From the NCBI GenBank assembly GCA_900546385.1, contig URCT01000087.1, positions 1 through 11,123 on the forward strand: a DNA stretch of 11,123 bases. The letters run 5' to 3'. Below are positions 1 to 7,856 of this stretch, piece after piece (position 1 is the first letter of the stretch; every line of letters starts with the position of its first letter). This stretch comes from an uncultured Eubacteriales bacterium (GTDB taxonomy: Bacteria > Bacillota > Clostridia > Oscillospirales > CAG-382). Position numbers and translations under genes: made by a program. The notes under the pieces were generated by a model. It made no database searches. It was not told the origin of the DNA and saw nothing but the letters and a program-made list of their open reading frames with translations.

Positions 1-1
1 A

Positions 2-1636
2 GAAATTTCTCACCAATATCCGCACTGCTGGCGCTGCAAGAAGCCGATCATCTTCCGCGCAACACCGCAATGGTTCTGCTCGGTCGAATCGTTCAAGGAT
101 CAGGCCGTCAAGGCGTGCGAAAACGTCGAATGGCTGCCCGAATGGGGCGGAAACCGCATGGTGTCCATGATCAAGGAGCGCGCCGATTGGTGTATCTCCC
201 GTCAGAGACATTGGGGTCTTCCGATTCCGGTCTTCTATTGTGAAGACTGCGGCAAGGTGGTCTGCACCGATGAAACCATCGAAGCGGTATCAAAGATTTT
301 CGGCGAAAAAGGCTCGAACGCTTGGTTCGATCTCGACGCGGCCGATCTTCTTCCGAAGGACTTTGCCTGCCCGCACTGCGGCGGCAAGCACTTTACCAAG
401 GAAACCGACACGCTCGACGGCTGGTTTGACTCCGGCTCGTCTCACCGTGCGGTCATCAAGGATATCAAGTGGCCGTGCGACCTGTATTTGGAGGGCGCCG
501 ACCAATACCGCGGCTGGTTCCAGTCGTCGCTGTTGACGGCGGTCGGCGCGATGGGCAAAGGTGCACCGTATAAGCAGGTTCTCACGCACGGTTGGGTTGT
601 GGATGGCGAAGGAAAGGCCATGCACAAATCCCTTGGCAACTCGGTGTATCCGGAGGATATCATTCCGAAGTATGGCGCAGATTTGCTTCGCCTTTGGGTC
701 GCTTCGAGCGATTACCGCGTCGATGTGCGCGTTTCGGATGACATCTTCAAGCAGCTTTCCGAAACCTACCGCAAGATCCGCAATACAACGCGTATTTTGC
801 TTGCCAACCTCGGCAATCCCGCAGAGGATTTCAATCCGGATACGGATATGGTCGCTTTCTCGGAGCTGCTGCCGATTGATAAGTGGATTGTTTCGCGTTT
901 CAATGCGCTCACTGACCGCGTTCGCAAGGCTTACAACACCTACGAATTCCATCTGATCTATCACGATATGCACAATTTCTGTGCCATCGATCTTTCCAAG
1001 CTCTATATCGATATCACCAAAGACCGCACGTATGTCGAAAGCAAGAATTCTGCCGCAAGAAGAAGCGCGCAGACGGCCATGTACTACATTCTCTCCGGCT
1101 TTACGCGCCTGATCGCGCCGATTCTTTCGTATACCGCCGAGGAGATCTGGCAGTTTATGCCGCACGTTGCTTCGGATAACACGAAGAGCGTGTTCTTGAA
1201 CGATATGCCGGACTTTGATGAATCGCTTGCTTTCCCGGAAATTACCGAAAAGTATGACAAGCTCTTTGAAATCCGCGACGACGTTATGAAGGCGCTCGAG
1301 CTGGCCCGTGCCGAAAAGCGCATCGGCAAGCCGCAGGATGCGGAGGTCATCATCTATGCCAAAGCCGACAGCGAGGAAATGAAGTTGTTCGAATCGTTCG
1401 GCAACGAGCTTGCCGACATCTTCATCTGCTCCGGCGTTGAGCTTTCGACCGATGCACCGGCAGACGGTGCGTTCACCGAGACCGTTTCGGGCATTGCCGT
1501 CAAGGTCTTTACGGCAGACGGCACCAAGTGCGACAGATGTTGGTTCATCCGCAAGGATACCTGCGACGACGGCGAGGGCGGACACCTCTGCAAACGCTGT
1601 GCGGCAATCGTCAGCGTCGAATTTCCGGAAGTATAA
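2..1636 (+). CDS. ileS: Isoleucyl-tRNA synthetase, C-terminal part (5' end off window)
   Basis: Attaches isoleucine to tRNA-Ile in the cytoplasm (class I aminoacyl-tRNA synthetase). The reading frame is open from base 2, so the start lies upstream; 544 residues are visible, somewhat over half of a usual ~930-residue enzyme. Seen in order: HCWRC near residue 8, WCISRQRHWGLPIPVF (about 63-78), Cys pairs CEDC (80-83) and CPHC (123-126), the DTLDGWFDSGSS motif (about 136-147), the KMSKS-loop equivalent written AMHKS (bases 617-631), an anticodon-binding domain containing LPIDKWIVSRFNAL, and a C-terminal zinc finger with Cys at about 510, 513, 530 and 533. The finger and Cys pairs are typical of the bacterial-type enzyme. 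The catalytic loop keeps the second Lys but has Ala and His where the textbook motif has Lys and Ser. The stop TAA shares its last base with the lspA ATG, so the two genes are co-transcribed. The HIGH motif is off window. Confidence 0.97.
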   Translation, partial: EISHQYPHCWRCKKPIIFRATPQWFCSVESFKDQAVKACENVEWLPEWGGNRMVSMIKERADWCISRQRHWGLPIPVFYCEDCGKVVCTDETIEAVSKIFGEKGSNAWFDLDAADLLPKDFACPHCGGKHFTKETDTLDGWFDSGSSHRAVIKDIKWPCDLYLEGADQYRGWFQSSLLTAVGAMGKGAPYKQVLTHGWVVDGEGKAMHKSLGNSVYPEDIIPKYGADLLRLWVASSDYRVDVRVSDDIFKQLSETYRKIRNTTRILLANLGNPAEDFNPDTDMVAFSELLPIDKWIVSRFNALTDRVRKAYNTYEFHLIYHDMHNFCAIDLSKLYIDITKDRTYVESKNSAARRSAQTAMYYILSGFTRLIAPILSYTAEEIWQFMPHVASDNTKSVFLNDMPDFDESLAFPEITEKYDKLFEIRDDVMKALELARAEKRIGKPQDAEVIIYAKADSEEMKLFESFGNELADIFICSGVELSTDAPADGAFTETVSGIAVKVFTADGTKCDRCWFIRKDTCDDGEGGHLCKRCAAIVSVEFPEV

Positions 1637-2154
1637 TGCCGGTTTTCTTCCTTGTCAGTGCCGTTGTGGCGGCACTCGACTTTGTGATCAAATGTATCGT
1701 CAGCCGCAGCATGACTGTCGGCAGCTCGATTCCGCTGTTGCCCGGTTTGCGCCTTACCTATGTGCAGAACCGCGGCATGGCGTTCGGGATGCTTAGCGAC
1801 AGCCGTTGGGTGTTCTTGATTTTATCGACGGTCATGATTGCCGCTTTGACCTATTTTATCGCCTGCAAAAAAGGCTATGCGCGGATGGTGTATGTCAGTA
1901 TGGCGTTCGCCTTGGGCGGCGGCATCGGCAATATGATCGACCGCATAGCCTACGGCTATGTCATCGATTATGTCGATTTATATCCCATTCCGGCATGGAT
2001 TTGGGTATTTAATTTGGCAGACGCGGCCATTTGCGTCGGCGTTGTGCTTTTTGCCGTGTATTTGCTTTTCTTTGAAAAGAAAGCTAAAGCCGCCGGCAAA
2101 AAAGCGGTTTTTGACGATACGCCGAAAAAAACGCCGGACGGTGGCAGCCAATGA
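1636..2154 (+). CDS. lspA: Lipoprotein signal peptidase (signal peptidase II)
   Basis: Inner-membrane aspartyl protease that removes the signal peptide of prolipoproteins after the lipobox Cys has been lipidated. The 172-residue length is normal. The ATG at 1636 overlaps the ileS stop by one base, with GGAAG a few bases upstream; the frame stays open further upstream, but only this start gives the normal N-terminus. Four hydrophobic segments lie at about 3-21, 56-76, 84-101 and 122-146. Conserved features: Asp15 in the first helix, QNRGMAFG (44-51), GGGIGNMIDR (94-103), Asp111 in VIDYVD and Asp129 in FNLADA. Asp111 and Asp129 match the catalytic pair of the family, and Asn99 and Asp102 match the conserved NxxD. 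A charged Lys-rich tail follows residue 147, facing the cytoplasm by inference. The gene sits between ileS and the pseudouridine synthase gene, with a 4-base overlap to the latter (ATGA). The binding protein at 9640-10713 is a plausible substrate. Confidence 0.96.
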   Translation: MPVFFLVSAVVAALDFVIKCIVSRSMTVGSSIPLLPGLRLTYVQNRGMAFGMLSDSRWVFLILSTVMIAALTYFIACKKGYARMVYVSMAFALGGGIGNMIDRIAYGYVIDYVDLYPIPAWIWVFNLADAAICVGVVLFAVYLLFFEKKAKAAGKKAVFDDTPKKTPDGGSQ

Positions 2155-3131
2155 GCGAAAAAACGATGTTTGACGCTCTTTCGGAGCTGCCGGAGGAAGA
2201 AAAAAACGATGCGCGGCTCATCGACTATACCGCCGATGAGGATAACGAACGGCTCGATGCGTCGGTCGCGCGAAACCTTGAGATTACGCGTTCTGCCGCC
2301 GCAAAGCTCATCGAGCAGGCGGCTGTGTCGGTCGACGGAAAAACGGTGGGCAAAAAGAGCTTTCGCACATCGTGCGGAAACGCCGTTTCGGTGCTGCTTC
2401 CGCCGGAAAAGCCGTGTGAGGCACAGCCCGAAGATATTCCGATCGAGATCGCCTATGAGGACGACGACGTGGCCGTGGTCAACAAGCCGCAGGGCATGGT
2501 GGTGCATCCGGCACCCGGAAATCCCGACGGCACGCTTGTCAACGCACTGCTTTACCATATGCACGGGCGCCTTTCGACCATCAACGGCGTGATTCGCCCC
2601 GGCATTGTGCACCGCATCGACAAGGATACCAGCGGTCTTTTGGCGATTGCCAAAAACGACCGTGCGCACGCCTCGCTTGCCGAGCAGATAAAGGCGCATT
2701 CGTTTACGCGCGTGTATAACGCGGTGGTGCAGGGGACCTTCAATCCGCCCGAGGGACGCATTGATCTTCCGATCGGCCGCCATCCGACGCACCGCAAAAA
2801 AATGGCGGTGACCGATAAAAATTCCAAAAACGCCGTGACCAACTACCGCACGCTGGAAGTGTTTAGCGGCTGGTCACTCTGCGAATTTCGCCTTGAGACC
2901 GGACGAACCCATCAAATACGCGTTCACGCCTCCTACCGCGGCCATCCGATTGCCGGAGATCCGTTATATGCGCCGAACGCCGGAAAGAACCGGTTCGGCC
3001 TTACCGGCCAGTGCTTACACGCACGCGTGCTTGGTTTTATACATCCGACAAGCGGCGAATATATGGAGTTTTCCTGTCCGCTGCCGCCGTATTTTGAGCA
3101 TACGCTTGCGCTTTTGCGGCAAAACGGTTAA
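2151..3131 (+). CDS. rluD: RluA-family ribosomal large-subunit pseudouridine synthase (RluD/YlyB type)
   Basis: Isomerises specific uridines to pseudouridine in RNA, most likely 23S rRNA. The 326 residues match RluD length. An S4-type RNA-binding domain (about 31-83, ERLDASVARNL to NAVSVLLP) is followed by the catalytic domain (about 95-320). The catalytic Asp is Asp157 in HRIDKDTSG (154-162). Other family motifs are VVNKPQGMVVHP (109-120), the RVYNAVVQG strand (187-195), GRTHQIRVH (251-259) and GHPIAGDPLY (264-273). The ATG at 2151 overlaps the lspA stop by four bases, which suggests translational coupling; a second ATG at 2166 would give a protein five residues shorter. The residues before the S4 domain (about 1-28) are acidic and Lys-rich and look unstructured. 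In Bacillus the gene after lspA is the RluD-like ylyB, so the position agrees. Exact target uridines cannot be read from the sequence. No terminator is visible after the stop. Confidence 0.93.
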   Translation: MSEKTMFDALSELPEEEKNDARLIDYTADEDNERLDASVARNLEITRSAAAKLIEQAAVSVDGKTVGKKSFRTSCGNAVSVLLPPEKPCEAQPEDIPIEIAYEDDDVAVVNKPQGMVVHPAPGNPDGTLVNALLYHMHGRLSTINGVIRPGIVHRIDKDTSGLLAIAKNDRAHASLAEQIKAHSFTRVYNAVVQGTFNPPEGRIDLPIGRHPTHRKKMAVTDKNSKNAVTNYRTLEVFSGWSLCEFRLETGRTHQIRVHASYRGHPIAGDPLYAPNAGKNRFGLTGQCLHARVLGFIHPTSGEYMEFSCPLPPYFEHTLALLRQNG

Positions 3132-3166
3132 AAATCCGCCGTGTCAAAACAGCTATCAGTAATTTC

Positions 3167-3189
3167 CGGTATGCGAAATTCGTATACCG
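3167..3189. promoter_or_regulatory. 23-bp near-perfect palindrome upstream of the transketolase genes, possible operator
   Basis: Two 11-base arms (CGGTATGCGAA and TTCGTATACCG) flank a central A, with a single G/T mismatch. It lies in the 82-base gap between rluD and the transketolase start and ends just before the Shine-Dalgarno-like AGAAAGGA at 3194-3201. A one-base centre makes an RNA hairpin of the whole element unlikely without opening inner pairs, and no T-run follows, so it is not a normal terminator. A dimeric repressor site is the more natural reading, but this is inference. I could not assign convincing -35 and -10 boxes nearby. Confidence 0.45.
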
Positions 3190-3213
3190 CCCCAGAAAGG
3201 AACGGTTAAACCG

Positions 3214-4050
3214 ATGGACAAACTACACTTGCAGAAGATCGCGCTTGAAATCCGAAAAGGCGCATTGACGGCGGTCTACACAGCCGCCTCCGGTCATCCG
3301 GGCGGCTCGCTCGGCATTGCGGAGCTGTTAGCATACCTCTATTTTGAGGAGATGCACGTTGATCCAAAGAATCCGAAAGATCCCGACCGTGACCGCTTCG
3401 TACTCTCCAAAGGACATACGTCGCCTGCATTATATGCCGCACTTGCCGAAAAAGGCTTCTTTCCGAAAGAGGATTTGAAGACCTTCCGTCAAAAGGACAG
3501 CTATTTGCAGGGACATCCCGATATGAAGCACATTCCGGGTGTGGATATGTCCACCGGCTCTTTGGGACAGGGCATCTCCGCCGCCTGCGGTATGGCACTT
3601 TCCGGCAAGATATCCGAGAAGAAGTACCGCGTTTGGACGATCCTCGGCGACGGCGAATGCGAAGAAGGTCAGGTGTGGGAAGCGGCCATGTTCGCGGCTC
3701 ACTATGGCTTAAACAATCTGTGCGCGTTTGTGGATTTCAACGGGCTTCAGATCGACGGCCCGGTGACCGAGGTCATGAACCCGACGCCGCTTGACACCAA
3801 ATTTGCCGCTTTCGGCTGGAATACGCTTGTCATTGACGGACATGATTTCGATCAGATTGCATCGGCTGTCGACGCGGCAAAGCGTTCCGCAAAGCCGACG
3901 GCTGTCATTTGCAAAACCACCAAAGGCAAGGGCGTTTCTTATATGGAAAATGTCTGCGCATGGCACGGTTCTGCTCCGAAAACCGAACAGTACGAACAGG
4001 GTATGCGCGAATTGGAAGAAGCCGAAAAGGCACTTCTCGCGAACGTTTAA
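3214..4050 (+). CDS. Transketolase, N-terminal (thiamine diphosphate-binding) subunit
   Basis: First half of a split transketolase, which moves two-carbon ketol units between sugar phosphates in the non-oxidative pentose phosphate pathway. At 278 residues it covers only the PP domain. Seen: SGHPGGSLG (26-34), FVLSKGHTSPALY (62-74) with conserved His68, STGSLGQG (113-120), and the metal/thiamine diphosphate motif starting GDGE (145-148) and ending at Asn176 in FVDFNG. The KTTKGKGVSYMEN segment (234-246) and WHGSAP (250-255) close the domain. AGAAAGGA lies about 12 bases before the ATG, a slightly long spacing. The second half begins 15 bases downstream. Neither half should be active alone, since the active site is shared with the Pyr domain encoded next. 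It could serve another ketose donor in a dedicated pathway, but no pathway-specific neighbour is present to suggest that. Confidence 0.93.
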   Translation: MDKLHLQKIALEIRKGALTAVYTAASGHPGGSLGIAELLAYLYFEEMHVDPKNPKDPDRDRFVLSKGHTSPALYAALAEKGFFPKEDLKTFRQKDSYLQGHPDMKHIPGVDMSTGSLGQGISAACGMALSGKISEKKYRVWTILGDGECEEGQVWEAAMFAAHYGLNNLCAFVDFNGLQIDGPVTEVMNPTPLDTKFAAFGWNTLVIDGHDFDQIASAVDAAKRSAKPTAVICKTTKGKGVSYMENVCAWHGSAPKTEQYEQGMRELEEAEKALLANV

Positions 4051-4065
4051 GGAAGGAGCAGGACA

Positions 4066-5016
4066 ATGGCAGAAAAAATGGCAACGCGCGAGGCCTACGG
4101 AAAGGCACTTGCGGAATTCGGTGAAACCTATGATTTTGTTGTTTTGGACGCAGACCTTGCGGAAGCGACCAAAACCGGTATTTTTAAGAAAGCATTCCCG
4201 TCGCGGTTCTTTGACTGCGGTATCGCGGAGGGCAATATGATGTCGGTGGCCGCCGGCATTGCTTCGACCGGCAAAACGGTGTTTGCAAGCTCGTTTGCGA
4301 TGTTTGCGGCAGGCCGTGCGTTTGAGCAGGTGCGCAACAGCATCGGCTATCCGCACTTAAATGTGAAAATCGGCGCAACCCATGCCGGCATTTCGGTCGG
4401 CGAGGACGGTGCGACCCACCAGTGCTTAGAGGATATCGCGCTCATGCGCTCGATTCCCGGCATGACCGTGTTGAACCCGGCAGACGCGACCGAAGCAAAA
4501 GCCGTCGTCAAGGCGGCGCTCGACCACAAAGGCCCGGTGTATATGCGCTTTGGCAGATTGGCTGTTGAAACCATTTTTGATAAGGACACGTTCTCGTTTG
4601 AAATCGGCAAAGGCCAGCTGCTTGCCGACGGAACGGATGTGACCATCGTTTCGACCGGTCTTTGCACGTCTATGGCAATTGCGGCAGTCGAATTGCTCAA
4701 AAACGAAGGCATTTCGGCACGCCTTGTTAACATGGCGTCCATCAAGCCGATCGATCGCGACATTCTTGTCGATTCGGCCAAGAAAACGGGTTGTGTGCTG
4801 ACGGTCGAAGAGCATAATGTCATCGGCGGACTCGGCAGCGCCGTCTGCGAAACGCTTTGCGAAACCGTTCCCGTGCCGGTGCTTCGCCACGGTGTGTACG
4901 ACGTGTTCGGCAAGAGCGGCAAGGCCGTCGAACTGCTTGTCGAATTCGGTTTTACGCCCGAAGAAATTGCCGCCAAGGCAAAACAGGCACTTGCATTAAA
5001 AAAGGCTAAAATTTAA
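4066..5016 (+). CDS. Transketolase, C-terminal (pyrimidine-binding and C-terminal domain) subunit
   Basis: Second half of the split transketolase, 316 residues. The Pyr domain (about 5-170) carries DCGIAEGNMM (50-59), whose Glu55 corresponds to the Glu that activates the thiamine aminopyrimidine ring, then SSFAMFAAGRAFEQVRN (75-91), THAGISVGEDGATHQ (105-119) and a PVYMRFGR strand (157-164). The transketolase C-terminal domain (about 180-310) contains the VEEHNVIGGLGSAV stretch (247-260). The start is well supported by GGAAGGAG seven bases upstream and by the 15-base gap to the first half. The organisation resembles the two-gene transketolases and the two-subunit DXP-synthase-like enzymes. The short first subunit and the sequence around GHPGG and GDGECEEGQ favour transketolase over DXP synthase. 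It would form the catalytic complex with the product of 3214-4050. Confidence 0.93.
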   Translation: MAEKMATREAYGKALAEFGETYDFVVLDADLAEATKTGIFKKAFPSRFFDCGIAEGNMMSVAAGIASTGKTVFASSFAMFAAGRAFEQVRNSIGYPHLNVKIGATHAGISVGEDGATHQCLEDIALMRSIPGMTVLNPADATEAKAVVKAALDHKGPVYMRFGRLAVETIFDKDTFSFEIGKGQLLADGTDVTIVSTGLCTSMAIAAVELLKNEGISARLVNMASIKPIDRDILVDSAKKTGCVLTVEEHNVIGGLGSAVCETLCETVPVPVLRHGVYDVFGKSGKAVELLVEFGFTPEEIAAKAKQALALKKAKI

Positions 5017-5043
5017 TATTTGCATAACAGAGAGGTTTAAGAC

Positions 5044-6255
5044 ATGAAAGTATTGGTTATCAACGCCGGAAGCTCCTCCATTAAGTATCAGCTTATCGAC
5101 ATGACCGACGAAACACTGCTTGCCAAAGGCCAGTGCGACCGCATCGGCATCGACGGCGGCAACTTCAAGCAGACGAATTTCAAGGGCGACACCTACAAGA
5201 CCGAAATCGACATCCCGAACCACGGCGAAGGCATTAAGCTCATCGTGGACGCGCTCACCTGCAAGGAACACGGCGTGATCGAATCCATGAGCGAGATCAA
5301 CGCAGTCGGACACCGTGTGGTGCATGGCGGCGAAAAATTCTCCGGCTCGGTCATCATCACCGACGAGATCATCGAAGCGCTCAAGGAATGCTCCGAGCTT
5401 AGCCCGCTTCACAACCCGGCAAACCTTACTGGTATCCGCGCCTGCGAAGAGATCATCGGCAAGATTCCGCAGGTCGGCGTTTTCGACACCGGTTTCCACC
5501 AGACCATGCCGGATTATGCCTATATTTATCCGATTCCGTATGAATACTACGAGAAGTACAAGCTTCGCCGCTACGGCTTCCACGGCACCTCGCACCGCTA
5601 TGTAACGGCACGTGCCGCCGCTATGCTCGGCAAGAAGCCGGAGGAGATCAACATCGTTACCTGCCATCTCGGCAACGGCTCTTCGATTACCGCTGTTAAG
5701 GGCGGCAAGTCGTTCGACACCACCATGGGCGTAACGCCGTTAGACGGTCTTATGATGGGTACGCGTTCCGGCTCGATCGACCCGGCCATCATCCCGTTCC
5801 TTATGGAAAAGGAGCATATGTCCGCAAAGGACATCGATATCATGCTCAACAAGAAATCCGGTATGCTCGGCGTCACCCAGACCACCAGCGATAACCGCGA
5901 TATCGAACAGGGTGCCAAGAACGGCAACAAGCGTTATCAGCTCGTTGAAAATATGCTCTGCCATCAGATCACCAAATACATCGGCGGCTATGCGGCCGCT
6001 ATGGGCGGCATCGACGCCATCGTCTTTACCGGCGGTATCGGCGAAAACAATCCCCAGTACCGCACGCGTGTTGGCGAAAAGCTTGAATTCATGGGCGTAA
6101 AGGTCGATGAAGAGATCAACAAGAAAGCGTTCCGCACCTCGGAGGAATTCGATATTTCCACGCCGGATGCCAAGGTTCGTATGCTGGTGATTCCGACCAA
6201 CGAAGAGCTCATGATCGCAAGAGATACTTACGAGCTTGTTAAAAACTTGAAATAA
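5044..6255 (+). CDS. ackA: Acetate kinase
   Basis: Interconverts acetate + ATP and acetyl phosphate + ADP; in fermenters it makes ATP from acetyl phosphate. At 403 residues it has family length. All landmark residues are in place, many at the numbers used for the Methanosarcina enzyme: Asn7 in VINAGSSSIKY, Arg91 in GHRVVHGG, Asp148 in FDTGFHQTMP, His180 in YGFHGTSH, Arg241 in GTRSGSIDP, FTGGIGENN (328-336), and the C-terminal TNEE (385-388). AGAGAGG lies eight bases before the ATG. The 27-base gap to the transketolase gene has no terminator or clear promoter, so the three genes probably form one operon, ended by the terminator at 6263-6290. Codon choice is strongly biased to AAG, AAC, ATC and GAC, as expected for an abundant protein. 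The usual partner gene pta is not in the window. Confidence 0.98.
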   Translation: MKVLVINAGSSSIKYQLIDMTDETLLAKGQCDRIGIDGGNFKQTNFKGDTYKTEIDIPNHGEGIKLIVDALTCKEHGVIESMSEINAVGHRVVHGGEKFSGSVIITDEIIEALKECSELSPLHNPANLTGIRACEEIIGKIPQVGVFDTGFHQTMPDYAYIYPIPYEYYEKYKLRRYGFHGTSHRYVTARAAAMLGKKPEEINIVTCHLGNGSSITAVKGGKSFDTTMGVTPLDGLMMGTRSGSIDPAIIPFLMEKEHMSAKDIDIMLNKKSGMLGVTQTTSDNRDIEQGAKNGNKRYQLVENMLCHQITKYIGGYAAAMGGIDAIVFTGGIGENNPQYRTRVGEKLEFMGVKVDEEINKKAFRTSEEFDISTPDAKVRMLVIPTNEELMIARDTYELVKNLK

Positions 6256-6262
6256 TTTCCCG

Positions 6263-6290
6263 AAAGGCGGCTTTTTTGCGCCGCCTTTTT
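6263..6290 (+). terminator. Intrinsic terminator after ackA
   Basis: The GGCGGC arm (6266-6271) pairs perfectly with GCCGCC (6280-6285) across an eight-base loop. Three A/T pairs extend the stem and a run of five T follows. It lies eight bases after the ackA stop and ends the transketolase-ackA transcript. The next gene starts only 20 bases later, so either some read-through occurs or that gene's promoter lies upstream of or within this element. I found no convincing promoter boxes. Confidence 0.85.
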
Positions 6291-6310
6291 GTTAAAAAAG
6301 AGGATTTTAT

Positions 6311-7735
6311 ATGAAACTTACCGAAACCCAACTCGCACAAATCGATGCGTATCTTGCCGCTCACCGCGATGAAATCGTGCAGACGCTTTTCGAGCTTATC
6401 CACATTCCGTCGGTCAAAGCCGAACCAAAGCCGCACGCACCCTTCGGCGAAAGCTGTGCGGCGGCACTCGAAGCGGCGCACAGGCTGTACGAACGGGAAG
6501 GCCTTGCCACCAAAAAGACCGACAGCTACGCACTCGCTTATTACGGAAGCGGCGCGCATACGCTCGGCGTGTTTGCCCATTCGGACGTCGTTCCGGTGAA
6601 CGAAGCCGATTGGACGGTCTGCGCACCGTTTGAGCCGGTTGTCCGCGACGGCTTTGTGTACGGCCGCGGCAGTGACGATAATAAGAGCGGCATTGTCGCG
6701 TCGCTGTATGCCATCAAAATGCTTCGGGAGTTAGAACTTCCGTTTGACGGAAAACTGATGTTATACATCGGTTCCAACGAAGAAAGCGGCATGGCAGACA
6801 TTGCGGAATTTGTGAAAAATGAGCCGATGCCGGACATTTCGCTTGTTCCGGACGGCGGCTATCCGTTCAGCTATGGCGAAAAAAGCATTCTGCGGCTGTA
6901 TCTGACAAGTAAGACCGCTTTTCGCGAAGTCATCGATATAACCGGCGGCAAAGCAGGCAATATGGTGCTTGACCAAGTAGAGGCACAAATCGCCGATAAA
7001 CCGGGACTTTGGGATGAGCTTATCCGCATCACGGCAGACGATGACCGCATCACGGTCGACAGGGCAGGCGACCGTATCACGGTCACGGCAACCGGCGTTG
7101 CCGCCCATGCCGCGCATCCGGCGGACGGCGTCAATGCGCTTGACATTTTGGCCGAGGTCCTCGGAAAATGCCAAAGCTTGTGTGAAAATGACCGTGCCGT
7201 TTTCGGACGCATTTCCGCACTGCTTGCGGATTGCAACGGAGCGTCGCTCGGCGTGCCGCTCACCGATCCGGCATTCGGCGCGCTTACTGCGGCAAACGGC
7301 GTTGTGCGTACCGAAAGCGGCAAGCTGTCGCTCAGCTTTGACGTGCGCTTCGGAAACTCGTCTACCTGTCAGGACGTGCTTGCAGCAATCAAACAGCATA
7401 CGTCCGACCATTGGGAAGTGCAGAATGTACGTGCCACGGACGGCTTCTTGTTGGATGTGAACGGCGAAACACCGATGAAAATTTTGGATGTCTACCGCAC
7501 CGTTTCCGGGCAAACGGACGCAGCACCGTTTCTCATGGGCGGCGGCACGTATGCGCGGCATTTGAAAAACGCGTATTCGGTCGGAACAGTCGCGTGGTAC
7601 AAATGCAAAAATCCCGTGCTTCCGAAAGGACACGGCGGCGCACATCAATCGGATGAGTTTTTGTGCATCGATGCGTTTTTGGAGGCAATCAAGATATTGA
7701 CCGCAACCATCGTTGAATGCGGCGAAAAGGCATAA
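6311..7735 (+). CDS. M20-family metallodipeptidase (PepV/Sapep-like)
   Basis: Predicted cytoplasmic zinc- or manganese-dependent dipeptidase that splits small peptides to amino acids. At 474 residues its length is close to PepV of Lactobacillus (about 470). Metal-ligand and catalytic motifs occur in the expected order: FAHSDVVP (88-95, His90 and Asp92), GRGSDDNKSG (118-127, bridging Asp122), SNEESG (155-160, Glu157 catalytic and Glu158 ligand), PDGGYP (180-185, Asp181) and HGGAHQSDE (441-449, His445). These positions track PepV within a few residues. The lid/dimerisation domain spans about 190-375 and contains GVAAHAAHP (262-270). No signal peptide is visible. The ATG is preceded by AAGAGGA at suitable spacing. 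A short in-frame repeat of Asp-Arg-Ile-Thr-Val occurs at about 245-249 and 254-258. Substrate range (beta-Ala or general dipeptides) cannot be told from sequence alone. Confidence 0.9.
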   Translation: MKLTETQLAQIDAYLAAHRDEIVQTLFELIHIPSVKAEPKPHAPFGESCAAALEAAHRLYEREGLATKKTDSYALAYYGSGAHTLGVFAHSDVVPVNEADWTVCAPFEPVVRDGFVYGRGSDDNKSGIVASLYAIKMLRELELPFDGKLMLYIGSNEESGMADIAEFVKNEPMPDISLVPDGGYPFSYGEKSILRLYLTSKTAFREVIDITGGKAGNMVLDQVEAQIADKPGLWDELIRITADDDRITVDRAGDRITVTATGVAAHAAHPADGVNALDILAEVLGKCQSLCENDRAVFGRISALLADCNGASLGVPLTDPAFGALTAANGVVRTESGKLSLSFDVRFGNSSTCQDVLAAIKQHTSDHWEVQNVRATDGFLLDVNGETPMKILDVYRTVSGQTDAAPFLMGGGTYARHLKNAYSVGTVAWYKCKNPVLPKGHGGAHQSDEFLCIDAFLEAIKILTATIVECGEKA

Positions 7736-7768
7736 CTTCGCGTAAAAAACAAATATCGACCGATTCCG

Positions 7769-7803
7769 AAAAAGCCTTTTGTCAACCGACAGAAGGCTTT
7801 TTT
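7769..7803 (+). terminator. Intrinsic terminator after the dipeptidase gene
   Basis: A long hairpin: the arm 7769-7783 (AAAAAGCCTTTTGTC) pairs with 7788-7802 around the four-base loop AACC, with one T/G wobble. It finishes in a run of six T at 7798-7803. It lies 33 bases past the dipeptidase stop. The A-rich left arm also gives U-tail character on the other strand, so it may act in both directions. Confidence 0.88.
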
Positions 7804-7813
7804 GGCGGCATAG

Positions 7814-7856
7814 CAAAAAACGGCCGTGTACGGGAGTTCCCCATACACGGCCGTTC
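7814..7856 (-). terminator. Intrinsic terminator of the ABC transporter operon
   Basis: Perfect 11-bp stem ACGGCCGTGTA (7820-7830) with TACACGGCCGT (7844-7854). A further GGG/CCC pairing inside sits beyond one mismatch. On the minus strand the stem is followed by a T-run (the complement of the A-run at 7815-7820). It lies 10 bases past the ATPase stop codon and points against the dipeptidase terminator, as expected between convergent transcripts. Confidence 0.87.

Noticed and set aside
290..1585. 431-codon open frame antisense to ileS
   Set aside because: It mirrors a well-conserved ileS frame, has no recognisable domain, and is a by-product of G/C-rich third positions.
1968..2792. 274-codon open frame antisense to lspA and the pseudouridine synthase gene
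   Set aside because: It crosses two certain genes that overlap each other, and its product is Arg/His/Cys-rich with no domain.
3132..3213. tRNA, terminator or clear promoter in the gap after rluD
   Set aside because: There is no T-run after a stem, no cloverleaf, and no -35/-10 pair at proper spacing; only the near-palindrome stands out.
7043..7084. Short in-frame DNA repeat in the dipeptidase gene (Asp-Arg-Ile-Thr-Val twice)
   Set aside because: Only 15 bases with one mismatch, within a beta-rich lid domain; likely chance or a local duplication without special meaning.
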